DNA from: Lyngbya confervoides BDU141951
GTDB lineage: Bacteria > Cyanobacteriota > Cyanobacteriia > Thermosynechococcales > Thermosynechococcaceae
Assembly: GCF_000817775.3 (NCBI RefSeq)
Contig: NZ_JTHE03000013.1
Span: 25,638-89,637 of the forward strand
Direction of reading: 5' to 3'
DNA length: 64,000 bases
Every line of letters begins with the position of its first letter. Positions within the stretch are counted from its first letter, which is position 1. Under the pieces are notes generated by a model that saw only the letters and a program-made list of their open reading frames with translations, did not search any database and was not told the DNA's origin. The position numbers and the translations under genes are program-made. Below are positions 19,290 to 28,004 of the stretch, piece after piece.

Positions 19290-20354
19290 ATGACTACCTA
19301 TTTATTGCTGTTTCCCTTTGCCCTTGCCTGGCTGGTAACCCTTCAGGGGGTTCCCTGGGTCATGCAGTTAGGGCAGCGCCATCAGTGGGTTGACCAGCCC
19401 GACCATCGCAAGGTACACCGCACTCCCATCGTGCGGGTAGGGGGGTTGGGAATGGCGGCGGGCCTTCTACTGGCCACCCTAGTCCTGGGAGGAATGGGAT
19501 GGATTCATAGCGACTTCAGACTCACGGGTGCCGACTGGGCAATTGTGCTAGGCGGTTTGGGCTTCTTTGCCATTGGCTTTGCCGATGATATCTGGCAACT
19601 GCCGCCCTTGCCACGGCTCGTCATGCAGGTTTTAGTAGCCTTGGGGGTCTGGGGTCTGGGGGTACAGGTGGAGTACCTACCCGTCCCCCTGTTTGGAGCG
19701 GTTTCCGTGGGCTGGCTGAGCTTGCCGATTACCATTCTTTGGATTGCCGGTACGGCAAACGCCCTTAACTGGTTTGATGGCCTGGATGGTCTGGCCGGTG
19801 GGGTGGGAGGTCTGTGCGCCCTAATGCTGGCTATCACAGCAATGCTTCAGGGGCAGTGGGTCACCGCTGCCATGGCCCTGACCCTGAGCGGCGCAGCCCT
19901 GGGATTTTTGCGATACAACTTTCCTCCAGCAAAAATTTTTATGGGGGATGGCGGCTCCTATCTGATTGGATTTACCCTGGCTGCCCTCTGTGCCCATGGA
20001 CTCATGGGCACTCCCAGACTAATGGGAGCGATCGCACCCTTTTTCATCCTGGGTATTCCGCTCCTGGATATGACCCTGGTGATGATTGCCCGGATCTCGA
20101 ACGGTAAATCTCCCCTCTATCCGGATCGCCGCCATCTGCACCACCGGCTTCTGGCTCGGGGGTGCTCTCCCCTCATGACCACCGGCTACATCTGGGCGCT
20201 CTCAGTGTGGACCGGAAGCTGGAGCCTAGTGATCACCCGTCCTAGCCTTGGCTGGCTTTGCCTGGGGGCTACCTCCCTGGTTTTGGGGGCAATGACCCTG
20301 TTCCTGCTGCGGATCAGTCGCAAGGACAAGCTCCAAACCTCCTATTCAGCTTAA
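19290..20354 (+). CDS. polyprenyl-phosphate HexNAc-1-P transferase (WecA/TagO family)
   Basis: A 354-residue integral membrane enzyme with about ten hydrophobic helices, transferring HexNAc-1-phosphate from UDP-HexNAc to undecaprenyl phosphate. This is the first step in building a lipid-linked glycan. Family motifs are visible: DHRKVHRTPIVRVGGLGM, GFADDIWQLPPL with the DD metal pair, NALNWFDGLDGLAGG, FMGDGGSYLIG, and the histidine motif RRHLHHRLLARG. It is WecA/TagO-like rather than MraY, judged by the HHR motif and by its position before glycosyltransferases. It probably initiates the local polysaccharide. A 14-bp tandem repeat starts at its stop codon. Confidence 0.92.
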   Translation: MTTYLLLFPFALAWLVTLQGVPWVMQLGQRHQWVDQPDHRKVHRTPIVRVGGLGMAAGLLLATLVLGGMGWIHSDFRLTGADWAIVLGGLGFFAIGFADDIWQLPPLPRLVMQVLVALGVWGLGVQVEYLPVPLFGAVSVGWLSLPITILWIAGTANALNWFDGLDGLAGGVGGLCALMLAITAMLQGQWVTAAMALTLSGAALGFLRYNFPPAKIFMGDGGSYLIGFTLAALCAHGLMGTPRLMGAIAPFFILGIPLLDMTLVMIARISNGKSPLYPDRRHLHHRLLARGCSPLMTTGYIWALSVWTGSWSLVITRPSLGWLCLGATSLVLGAMTLFLLRISRKDKLQTSYSA

Positions 20355-20396
20355 AGGGATCCACCTAAAGAGATCCACCTAAAGGGATTCCGCCTC
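20353..20396. repeat. 14-bp tandem repeat, 3 copies
   Basis: AAAGGGATCCACCT, AAAGAGATCCACCT and AAAGGGATTCCGCCT follow each other directly after the HexNAc-1-P transferase gene, overlapping its stop codon. Confidence 0.9.
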
Positions 20397-20527
20397 AAGG
20401 CCGGCGGAAGGCTCTGGGCCGGAGGTCTTGCGTCGCGCCCTCTCTGCACCGCGAGCCACCCCTACAATCCCATTTTTTCCAACCACACTACGCCAATTTT
20501 GCCTTGTCTCTTGCTTGGATATCATCA

Positions 20528-21712
20528 ATGCAGATAGTTTCAGCGGCCCCTTCCCCGAGCCCCCTTCACCTTTGGGCGCCAGGATTGTTTGAATTTAAAG
20601 GCGGCATTCAAACCTTCTCGCGGTTGCTGTGTGAAGCACTCGCGGACGGGCTGCCCCAAACGCCCCAGCATATCTTTAGCCTTCATGATCGCTGCGCTCC
20701 TCGTCAGGCCCCCAATCAGCAGTATCATTGCGCTGGCCGGGTCCCCCGTCAGGCTCGTTTCCTAACCTACGGCGCCCAGCTGATGGGCTGGGGGTTATGG
20801 CAACGACCCCAACTCATTCTGACCACCCACCTCAATCTGGCGGTGGTCGCCCGCCGTCTCAAGCAGATCACCGGAACCCCCTATTGGATTGTGGCCCACG
20901 GGTTTGAATCCTGGCATATCAGCAAGCCCCAGGTGCTCGACGCTCTGACCCATGCCGATCGCGTCCTAGCGGTGAGCCACTTTACCCGCAATCAGCTCAT
21001 TGCACGATACGGACTGAATCCAGACCAGGTGAGCGTTTTTCCGAACACCTTTGAGGCCTCGAGATTCCAGATTGCCCCAAAGCCCCAACATCTCCTCGAT
21101 CGCTATGGTCTCCAGCGCGATCAGCCGATTCTGCTGACGGTTAACCGTCTGGCGGCTGGAGAATCTTTTCGTCCCTACGATCAGGTTCTCAAGGCGCTTC
21201 CAGCTATCCAGGCAGTCATTCCCAATGTGCATTACCTAATTGTCGGCAATGGAGATGACCGGGAACGGTTAGCAGCGGAGATTCGCCAACGCCAGCTCGA
21301 GGGCGCGGTCACCCTGACGGGCTTTGTGCCCGATGAGGATCTGCCGGATCACTATAATCTCTGCGATCTCTACACCATGCCCAGCAAGCTGGAAGGTTTC
21401 GGCATTGTGTTTCTGGAAGCCCTGGCCTCTGGCAAGCCTGTGCTCGCAAGCGCAAGCGACGGCGGTCAAGATGCCGTGTGCAACGGCAAACTCGGCATAC
21501 TCGTCGATCCTGAAGATGTGGCAGCGATCGCTGCGCAGACGATTCAGATTTTGCAAAAACGCTGCCTTCATCCCCTGCTGTATCAGCCCGAGGCGCTGCG
21601 ACAGGCGGTCATTGGCACCTACGGCAAGGCCCAGTTTCGTCAGAACCTTTTGGGTGAACTGAGCCAGCTAGCCCCCCAGCCCGATCCGGGTCTGGCCCAA
21701 TGGGCCAGCTAA
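20528..21712 (+). CDS. glycosyltransferase family 4
   Basis: A 394-residue GT-B glycosyltransferase. The N-terminal domain starts LHLWAPGLFEFKGGIQTFSR with the Gly-rich acceptor loop. The donor domain contains ILLTVNRLAAGESFRPYDQVLKAL, HYLIVGNGDDRERLAAEI, GFVPDEDLPDHYNLCDLYTMPS, and the E-x7-E motif in EGFGIVFLEALASG. The N-terminus and RLAAGE resemble mannosyl/rhamnosyl transferases of exopolysaccharide clusters, but the donor sugar is unknown. I chose the ATG at 20528 over the TTG at 20504. The next glycosyltransferase starts 47 bp after its stop, consistent with an operon. Confidence 0.9.
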   Translation: MQIVSAAPSPSPLHLWAPGLFEFKGGIQTFSRLLCEALADGLPQTPQHIFSLHDRCAPRQAPNQQYHCAGRVPRQARFLTYGAQLMGWGLWQRPQLILTTHLNLAVVARRLKQITGTPYWIVAHGFESWHISKPQVLDALTHADRVLAVSHFTRNQLIARYGLNPDQVSVFPNTFEASRFQIAPKPQHLLDRYGLQRDQPILLTVNRLAAGESFRPYDQVLKALPAIQAVIPNVHYLIVGNGDDRERLAAEIRQRQLEGAVTLTGFVPDEDLPDHYNLCDLYTMPSKLEGFGIVFLEALASGKPVLASASDGGQDAVCNGKLGILVDPEDVAAIAAQTIQILQKRCLHPLLYQPEALRQAVIGTYGKAQFRQNLLGELSQLAPQPDPGLAQWAS

Positions 21713-21759
21713 GGCCGCAATCCCTCCTGAATTCCTTCGCCCCATTTGCCCAGGACCCG

Positions 21760-22971
21760 ATGAAAGTTCTCCACGTTATTCCCTCAATTTCTCCCCTGCG
21801 CGGGGGACCCACCCAAGCCGTATTAGAAATGGTGCAAACCCTGCGCCAGCGAGGTATTGAGGCCGAAATTGCCACCACCAATGATCACGGCAATGACACC
21901 CTATCCCTGCCCCTGCGGCAGCGCTATGACTATCCCCTCCCCTCTGGAGACCCGGTGCCGGTCTATTGCTTTCCCCGCCATGAATCCCCCGTAGCGGCCC
22001 TGCGGGAGTTCACCCTTTCCGCATCCCTGACCCGGTTTCTCTTGGAACAGGGAAGAGGCTATGACCTGATTCATAGCCATGCAATTTTCTCCTATCCCTC
22101 CGTGGCGGCCATGGCCATCGCGCGACTGCTACACATTCCTTACATTGTGCGGCCCCTGGGAAGCCTCTGCGCCTGGTCCTTGACCCAGCGAGCAGGTCGC
22201 AAGCAGCACTACCTTAAGCTCATCAAACCCCTACTCAACCACAGCCACGGCCTTCACTTTACAGCGGAGCAGGAGCGGCAAGAGGCGCGATCGCTAGGGA
22301 TTCGAGCTCCGGAGTGGGTGATTCCCCTGGGGTTGAAGGTGGCCCCGCCCCAGGCTGAGGCAAGGGAGCAGTTGCGGGCCAGCCTGGGGTTGCCCCCCCA
22401 GCAGCCGGTGCTGTTGTTCCTGTCTCGAATCCATCCAAAGAAGGGGTTAGAACCCCTGATTCAGGCCCTGGGAACCCTGAGGGGTCAACCCTGCACCCTG
22501 GTCATAGCCGGCAGCGGCGAGGCGGAATACGAAGCCCAGATTCAGTCGCTCGTGGCGGCCCAGGGATTAACTGCCCAGGTGCGTTCCGTGGGCTTTGTGA
22601 GCGGGGCACAAAAGCAGCAGCTCCTGCAGGGATCCGATGTCTTTGTGCTGACCTCCCACTCCGAAAATTTTGGAATTGTGGTTCTAGAAGCCCTGGCCGC
22701 CGGGACCCCTGTGCTGGTCACGCCAGGGGTGGCCCTGGCGGATCTGGTGCAGCGGCATGACCTGGGCTGGGTTTGCCCGATGCAGGTCCCGGCCATTGCC
22801 GCCGCATTGCAAGCCGCGATCGGGTCCCCCGCCCTGCGGCGACAGAAGGGCGATCGCGCCCGGCAGGTGGTGCAGGACCACTATAGCTGGCAATCCGTGG
22901 CTGAACAGCTGGAGCGTCATTATCACCTGGCCACCTCCTCCCCGTCCAATCCTATCCCCTCAATGGCTTAG
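21760..22971 (+). CDS. glycosyltransferase family 4
   Basis: A 403-residue GT-B glycosyltransferase starting MKVLHVIPSISPLRGGPTQAV, the usual N-terminus of WcaI/WbdB-like enzymes. Donor-domain motifs are VLLFLSRIHPKKGLEPLI, LVIAGSGEAEYE, GFVSGAQKQQLLQGSDVFVLTS, and E-x7-E in ENFGIVVLEALAAG. The frame is open 20 codons upstream into the previous gene, but the ATG at 21760 gives the family start. It lies 47 bp after one glycosyltransferase gene and 6 bp before the next, so it is the middle gene of a three-glycosyltransferase run for the repeat unit. Confidence 0.92.
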   Translation: MKVLHVIPSISPLRGGPTQAVLEMVQTLRQRGIEAEIATTNDHGNDTLSLPLRQRYDYPLPSGDPVPVYCFPRHESPVAALREFTLSASLTRFLLEQGRGYDLIHSHAIFSYPSVAAMAIARLLHIPYIVRPLGSLCAWSLTQRAGRKQHYLKLIKPLLNHSHGLHFTAEQERQEARSLGIRAPEWVIPLGLKVAPPQAEAREQLRASLGLPPQQPVLLFLSRIHPKKGLEPLIQALGTLRGQPCTLVIAGSGEAEYEAQIQSLVAAQGLTAQVRSVGFVSGAQKQQLLQGSDVFVLTSHSENFGIVVLEALAAGTPVLVTPGVALADLVQRHDLGWVCPMQVPAIAAALQAAIGSPALRRQKGDRARQVVQDHYSWQSVAEQLERHYHLATSSPSNPIPSMA

Positions 22972-22977
22972 AATCCC

Positions 22978-23775
22978 ATGCTTGATGCAATTACCCCCGT
23001 TATTCTGACCTATAACGAAGCGCCAAACCTGAAACGGACCCTGGACCAGCTGGGTTGGGCCAAACAAATTCTGATCATTGACAGCTTTAGCCAGGATGCC
23101 ACCCTGGAAATCGCCAATCGCTATCCCCAAGTGCGCCTTCTCCAGCGCCAGTTCGATACCCACGCCCGTCAGTGGAACTATGGTTTGGAGCAGGTGGACA
23201 CCGAGTGGGTTCTATCCCTGGATGCAGACTACGTCCTCAGCGAACCCCTGATCCAGGAGATGGCCCAGCTATCCGAGAAGACGCCCCTCGATGCCTTTGC
23301 CATTCCCTTCCACTATTGTGTCTTCGGACGCCCGTTGCGCGGCACTCTGCTGCCTCCACGGGTGGCCCTCTTCCGCAAGGCGGTCTCAACCTACATCGAC
23401 GATGGCCATACCCAGCTGCTGACGGTGCGGGGCACCACTGGCGCCCTGCAAGCACATATTTTCCACGATGATCGCAAACCTCTCGCACGCTGGGTTTGGG
23501 CGCAGCAGCGCTACGTGGATCTAGAGGTGGAAAAGCTACAATCCACGTCCTGGTCTGACCTAAGCTGGGGCGATCGCATCCGGCAGACCCGCGTCCTGGG
23601 TCCTTTAGTCATCCTGTTCTATTGCCTGTTTCTCAAGCAAGCGCTCCTAGATGGACGAGCTGGCTGGTACTACACCTTTCAGCGAGTCTTCTTTGAAATC
23701 TGGCTCTCCATCAAATTAATTGAAACCGACACGCAAGGCGGGAGCTTGCAAGCTTCCCCGCCAAGACTGGCCTAG
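22978..23775 (+). CDS. glycosyltransferase family 2 (WaaE/KdtX-like)
   Basis: A 265-residue GT-A enzyme. It begins TPVILTYNEAPNLKRTLDQL, followed by ILIIDSFSQDATLEIA and the DxD-equivalent LSLDADYVLS. The HARQWNYGLEQV motif is typical of the WaaE-like branch. The C-terminal part has an amphipathic or membrane-contacting segment (LVILFYCLFLKQALL) and ends GGWYYTFQR-type, as in lipopolysaccharide-glucosyltransferase relatives. It starts 6 bp after the preceding glycosyltransferase gene and ends the run, 15 bp before a strong hairpin. Its donor sugar is not inferable. Confidence 0.9.
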   Translation: MLDAITPVILTYNEAPNLKRTLDQLGWAKQILIIDSFSQDATLEIANRYPQVRLLQRQFDTHARQWNYGLEQVDTEWVLSLDADYVLSEPLIQEMAQLSEKTPLDAFAIPFHYCVFGRPLRGTLLPPRVALFRKAVSTYIDDGHTQLLTVRGTTGALQAHIFHDDRKPLARWVWAQQRYVDLEVEKLQSTSWSDLSWGDRIRQTRVLGPLVILFYCLFLKQALLDGRAGWYYTFQRVFFEIWLSIKLIETDTQGGSLQASPPRLA

Positions 23776-23790
23776 AGCGCTGATTACAAA

Positions 23791-23818
23791 CAACCGGCCT
23801 GGGAAACCAGGCCAGTTG
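23791..23818. terminator. intergenic hairpin between convergent genes
   Basis: A 12-bp stem (CAACCGGCCTGG / CCAGGCCAGTTG, one C-A mismatch) closes on a GAAA tetraloop. It lies between the converging glycosyltransferase and UDP-glucose dehydrogenase genes and could stop transcription from both sides. Only short T runs follow, so termination efficiency is uncertain. Confidence 0.7.
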
Positions 23819-23908
23819 TGCTTTGATAATCTCTAGATGGCGGGGGAAGTGTTTAGGCTTTCCTTAGATTTGTCTTGACCTACGCCTCGATGAACTTCAG
23901 TTAATTTT

Positions 23909-25324
23909 TCAATGGCCAACGCCGGTATAGTGAAATCCAGCCGCCTCCAGGGTGCTGCGATCGAGGAAGTTGCGGCCATCCACAAGAATAGCGTGGGTCA
24001 TCAGGGCCGCCAGGCGCGGGTAATTTAAGGTTTGAAACTGCTGCCAATCCGTAACCAGCACTAGGGCATCACAGCCTTCGGCGAGGCGTTCCACATCGGA
24101 CTCGATGAGCACATTGGCCAGGGTATGGCTTTGACCCGACTGGGACAAAATTGGATCAAAGGCTTTCACCTTCACCCCCAGCATGGTCAGCTTTTCAATC
24201 AGCTTGAGGGAAGGAGCATCGCGCATGTCGTCGGTATCGGGCTTAAAGGTTAGCCCCAGCAGGCCAACGGTTTTCCCGTTGAGGATCTTGAGAATTTGCT
24301 GCAGCTTTTCAACTACCACAAAATGCTGCTTCTGGTTGACCTCCACCGCCGATCGCAGCAGCGGAGCCTCATAACCATAATCCTCAGCCGTATTCACCAG
24401 GGCGGAGACATCCTTGGGAAAACAAGAGCCGCCCCAGCCAATGCCAGCCTGTAAAAATTTATCGCCAATGCGCGAATCTAAACCGATGCCCCTGGCCACC
24501 TGCACCACATCGGCCCCCACGCGATCGCAGATGTTTGCCACCTCGTTAATGAAGCTAATTTTAGTGGCCAGAAAAGAGTTGGCGGCATACTTAATCATTT
24601 CAGCTGAGGCCAGATCCGTCACCACCACCGGCACCGGGGAAGCCTCGGAGTCATCGCTAAATTCACGCCGAACCAGGGGGTCGTAGAGCTGCTGCATCAG
24701 GGCGATCGCCCGATCGGAATTCCCCCCTAACACAATTCGATCGGGATTAAAGGTATCGTACACCGCCGATCCCTCCCGCAGAAACTCCGGGTTGCTCACC
24801 ACGTCAAATTCCGGCAGTGCTGGAGATCCCGGCTCCGCAATCTTGCCTCCGTCGCTGGCCGGGACCTCAGCCCCCACCGCTGTCAGGGCCGAATGGGTCT
24901 TTTTAAGACCATCTAAAATTAAGCGCTCCACCCAATTCCCAGATCCAATGGGCACGGTGGATTTATTCACGATAACCTTGTATCCCCCGTTTAAATGCTC
25001 TCCAATCCCTCGGGCTACGGCCTCAACGTAGCGGGTATCGCTTTTGCCGTTGGGAAGCGCTGGGGTGCCCACCGCAATGAACAGAATATCGCCGTGATTG
25101 ACTCCCGCTTGCAGGTCGGTGGTAAATTCAATGCGCTGCTCAGCAATACATTGCTGCAAAATCTCTGCCAGTCCAGGCTCGTAGATGGGAGATTGACCCG
25201 CCTGCATGAGCTTGACCTTGGCTTCGTTGTTGTCCACGCAGATCACCTGATGGCCGATCCGCGCCAGACAGGCACCGGTCACTAATCCAACATACCCCGT
25301 TCCAATTACACAGACCTTCACCAT
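23909..25324 (-). CDS. ugd: UDP-glucose 6-dehydrogenase
   Basis: A 471-residue NAD+-dependent enzyme oxidising UDP-glucose to UDP-glucuronate in two steps. The N-terminal Rossmann fold has VCVIGTGYVGLVTGACLA. The catalytic Cys is in GIGWGGSCFPKD, and the central region has FLREGSAVYDTFNPDRIVLG. The C-terminal UDP-binding domain contains VGLLGLTFKPDTDDMRDAPS. The ATG at 25324 is preceded by GGAGAGG at good spacing; an upstream TTG is less likely. Compared with many members it carries a short acidic/Gly insertion (GAEVPASDGGKIAEPGSPA) around residue 155-175. The next gene upstream converts UDP-glucuronate to UDP-xylose, so the pair supplies acidic and pentose sugars to the island. Confidence 0.96.
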   Translation of the reverse strand: MVKVCVIGTGYVGLVTGACLARIGHQVICVDNNEAKVKLMQAGQSPIYEPGLAEILQQCIAEQRIEFTTDLQAGVNHGDILFIAVGTPALPNGKSDTRYVEAVARGIGEHLNGGYKVIVNKSTVPIGSGNWVERLILDGLKKTHSALTAVGAEVPASDGGKIAEPGSPALPEFDVVSNPEFLREGSAVYDTFNPDRIVLGGNSDRAIALMQQLYDPLVRREFSDDSEASPVPVVVTDLASAEMIKYAANSFLATKISFINEVANICDRVGADVVQVARGIGLDSRIGDKFLQAGIGWGGSCFPKDVSALVNTAEDYGYEAPLLRSAVEVNQKQHFVVVEKLQQILKILNGKTVGLLGLTFKPDTDDMRDAPSLKLIEKLTMLGVKVKAFDPILSQSGQSHTLANVLIESDVERLAEGCDALVLVTDWQQFQTLNYPRLAALMTHAILVDGRNFLDRSTLEAAGFHYTGVGH

Positions 25325-25401
25325 TTCCTCTCCCAATTCATAGTAGTTCCAATAAATTTTCCAACTATACCAAAAGGATCCTTTCCACCAAAGGGACCCT
25401 C

Positions 25402-26373
25402 TTACGAAGTCATTAGGACAGCCGGATTGGGTGTGGCCGGTCCGGCAGGCGTGACCCGCGCCTGGAAATCTTGAATGGTCATGCGCAGTCCCTCGGCCAG
25501 GGGCACCGTGGGCTGCCAGTGCAGATGATGCTGCGCCCGCTCAATGTTGGGACGCCGACGCTGGGGATCGTCCTGAGGAAGAGGCTTAAAGGAGATTTCG
25601 GCCTCCGGATTAATTTGGGCCTGAACCGACTGGGCCAACTCTAAAATCGTGTATTCTTCAGGATTACCCAGGTTCACCGGCCCGATGAAGTCTCCGTTCA
25701 TCAATCGCATCAGGCCCTCCACGAGGTCAGAGACATAGCAAAAGCTGCGGGTTTGATCCCCGGAACCATAGACCGTCAGCGGGATGCCGCGTAGGGCCTG
25801 GGCAATAAAGTTGCTCACCACGCGACCGTCATTTTCCAGCATCCGCGGACCGTAGGTATTAAAGATGCGGGCCACGCGAATATCGACCCCATTCTGACGG
25901 TGGTAGTCAAAGGACAGGGTTTCGGCCACGCGCTTGCCTTCGTCGTAGCAGCTTCTGATCCCAATGGGATTCACATTTCCCCAGTAGGTTTCGGTTTGGG
26001 GGTGCACCGTGGGGTCGCCGTAAACCTCCGAGGTGGAGGCCAATAAAAATCTTGCCTTAATTCGCTTGGCCAACCCTAACATATTCAAGGTTCCCATCAC
26101 ATTGGTTTTGATGGTTTTGACGGGATTGTACTGATAGTGAATCGGGGAAGCCGGACAGGCCAGATGGTAAATTTGGTCCGCCTCCAGACGGATAGGTTCA
26201 GTAATGTCGTGGCGAATCAGTTCAAAGTTAGGAGATCCCCACCAGTGGAGGACGTTTTCTTTGCGCCCCGTAAAAAAGTTATCTAGACACAGAACCTCGT
26301 GGCCCTGTTCCATCAGGCGATCGATCAGGTGGGAGCCGATAAATCCAGCTCCCCCGGTTACTAGAATTCTCAT
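25402..26373 (-). CDS. UDP-glucuronate decarboxylase (UDP-xylose synthase)
   Basis: A 323-residue extended short-chain dehydrogenase that decarboxylates UDP-glucuronate to UDP-xylose through a bound NAD+. The Rossmann motif is [11 protein letters not shown]. The catalytic Thr/Ser and YxxxK are in [12 protein letters not shown] and [20 protein letters not shown] and the [18 protein letters not shown] segment are characteristic of UXS rather than of GalE or RmlB. It is 77 bp upstream of ugd on the same strand, so the two enzymes act in sequence. The region upstream is shared with the divergent Wza-like gene. Confidence 0.95.
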   Translation of the reverse strand: MRILVTGGAGFIGSHLIDRLMEQGHEVLCLDNFFTGRKENVLHWWGSPNFELIRHDITEPIRLEADQIYHLACPASPIHYQYNPVKTIKTNVMGTLNMLGLAKRIKARFLLASTSEVYGDPTVHPQTETYWGNVNPIGIRSCYDEGKRVAETLSFDYHRQNGVDIRVARIFNTYGPRMLENDGRVVSNFIAQALRGIPLTVYGSGDQTRSFCYVSDLVEGLMRLMNGDFIGPVNLGNPEEYTILELAQSVQAQINPEAEISFKPLPQDDPQRRRPNIERAQHHLHWQPTVPLAEGLRMTIQDFQARVTPAGPATPNPAVLMTS

Positions 26374-26618
26374 AGGTTAATGTCTAATGCTAAGTCTAAT
26401 GCCACGCGTTGTATTGCCCCATTGGAATCATACTGCATCGGTTTCCAGCGTCAATCTTGGGGCGCCGAGAACCGGGTGGGTGATCCTTGCCGGTTAGCTT
26501 AAACCCAACCCTGCAAAGACGTCGTCCGTAGGATTACGGGTTCCCTTGTCAGCTAGCTCGCGATCGCGGGAATTCTAAGGGTGTTGTCTGCGCTAAGTTC
26601 TCTGAACAGAGTCTCTCT

Positions 26619-28001
26619 ATGTCTTTGACCTTCAAACAGGCTATCCTCGGGCTTCGCTTGCCTCTCTACGGACCAATTTTTCTCCTTTGCGCCTACTGGC
26701 TCTCAAACACCGCTCCCCAACAAGTTCAGGCCAATCCCGCCGCCAACCCGCTTCCCAGCCTGATGCCTAGCGATCCTAGCACCTGGCCGACACCCGATCC
26801 TTCTCCCCTGCCAGTGCTCCCGCAGCGCGTTTCCCCGCCCCCCCACCCCGCCAAGGCAGGTCAATCCTCACCGGAATCGGCGCTGCCAGAATCGAGATCT
26901 GAGCCCGCTGCGGTGGCCCCCTCGCCCCCGGTGCCACCAGCGGCAGAGGGCAGGATCAAAGACACCATACCGGTGCCCATACCCAGCGGATCGGCCCCGG
27001 AGTCTGTCCCAAAGGCCATCTCCCCCCCAGAGGGCACGGTTCCCCCACTGGTGAATCCCTATGCTCCCGATGACTATCGTCTATCGATTGGAGACAGCAT
27101 CTCCATTTTTATCGCCAATATTCCGGAATTTACCACTGAACATGTGTTGATGAGCGATGGCACCGTCAATCTTCCCGTGGCCGGTCCCATGGCCCTGTGG
27201 GGCATGACCCTAAAGGAAGCTGGAGTCGCGGTAAAGCAGCGCTATGTCGAGACGGATATCTTGCGAGATCCAGATGTCACCGTGCAGCTGCTGGCCTCAA
27301 GTCCTTTAAAGGTGGCGATCGCCGGTCAAATTAATCGCCCCGGTGCCTACGATATTCCGGTGCTGGATAAAAAGCTCCCTACCCTCACGGACGCCCTAAA
27401 AATGGCGGGAGGCATCGCTAGCGAGGCGGATCTGCGCAGCGTTAAAGTCTATCGCCACCATCCGACGGGCGGAAGTCAGGAAATTCAGGTGAACCTCATG
27501 GCGCTGTTTCAGGAGGCGGACCTTTCCCAAAATATTTCGCTGCGCAACGGCGATCGAATTGTTCTTCCCCAGGCCACGATCAAGCCTGAGGAGGCCAAAC
27601 TGCTTGGATCTGCCAACATCTCCCCCGATGAAATGCAGGTGGGCATTCTCGGCGAAGTGCTCCAGCCTGGCTTAATTAAAGCTCCGACCCATACCTCCCT
27701 CAATCAGGCCTTACTCCTGGTGGGAGGATTTAATAGCCGCGCTAAAAAGAAAACCGTGGAGTTGCTGCGCACCCACGATGATGGCAGCGTGCTTCGCCAG
27801 AAAATCAAGGTGGACTGGTCCCAGCCCGTGGGCGTTGAGGCAAACCCCATTTTGAAGCATCGAGATGTGGTTTTGGTGGGCCGATCGGCGATCGCCCGCT
27901 ACAGCGATTTTCTAGATCGAATTATTGGACCGATTAATCGCACGGTTCCCTTTCTGGGCATTCTGGATCTAATCCTGCCCTCTTCCGGAAGCAATCGCTA
28001 A
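26619..28001 (+). CDS. Wza/GumB-like polysaccharide export protein
   Basis: A 460-residue outer-membrane polysaccharide export (OPX) protein. It has a hydrophobic N-terminal segment (about residues 15-30), then a Pro/Ser-rich spacer to about residue 145. The Poly_export domain begins DDYRLSIGDSISIFIANIPEF, followed by two SLBB-type domains (VAIAGQINRPGAYDIPVL and VGILGEVLQPGLIKAPTHT). There is no lipobox cysteine, unlike E. coli Wza; cyanobacterial and GumB-type proteins vary here. The stop lies 3 bp before the Wzc-like gene, a classical export pair for surface polysaccharide. Confidence 0.93.
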   Translation: MSLTFKQAILGLRLPLYGPIFLLCAYWLSNTAPQQVQANPAANPLPSLMPSDPSTWPTPDPSPLPVLPQRVSPPPHPAKAGQSSPESALPESRSEPAAVAPSPPVPPAAEGRIKDTIPVPIPSGSAPESVPKAISPPEGTVPPLVNPYAPDDYRLSIGDSISIFIANIPEFTTEHVLMSDGTVNLPVAGPMALWGMTLKEAGVAVKQRYVETDILRDPDVTVQLLASSPLKVAIAGQINRPGAYDIPVLDKKLPTLTDALKMAGGIASEADLRSVKVYRHHPTGGSQEIQVNLMALFQEADLSQNISLRNGDRIVLPQATIKPEEAKLLGSANISPDEMQVGILGEVLQPGLIKAPTHTSLNQALLLVGGFNSRAKKKTVELLRTHDDGSVLRQKIKVDWSQPVGVEANPILKHRDVVLVGRSAIARYSDFLDRIIGPINRTVPFLGILDLILPSSGSNR

Positions 28002-28004
28002 TTC

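Noticed and set aside
23791..23818. tRNA or riboswitch at the hairpin
   Set aside because: Single stem-loop only, with no further conserved helices.
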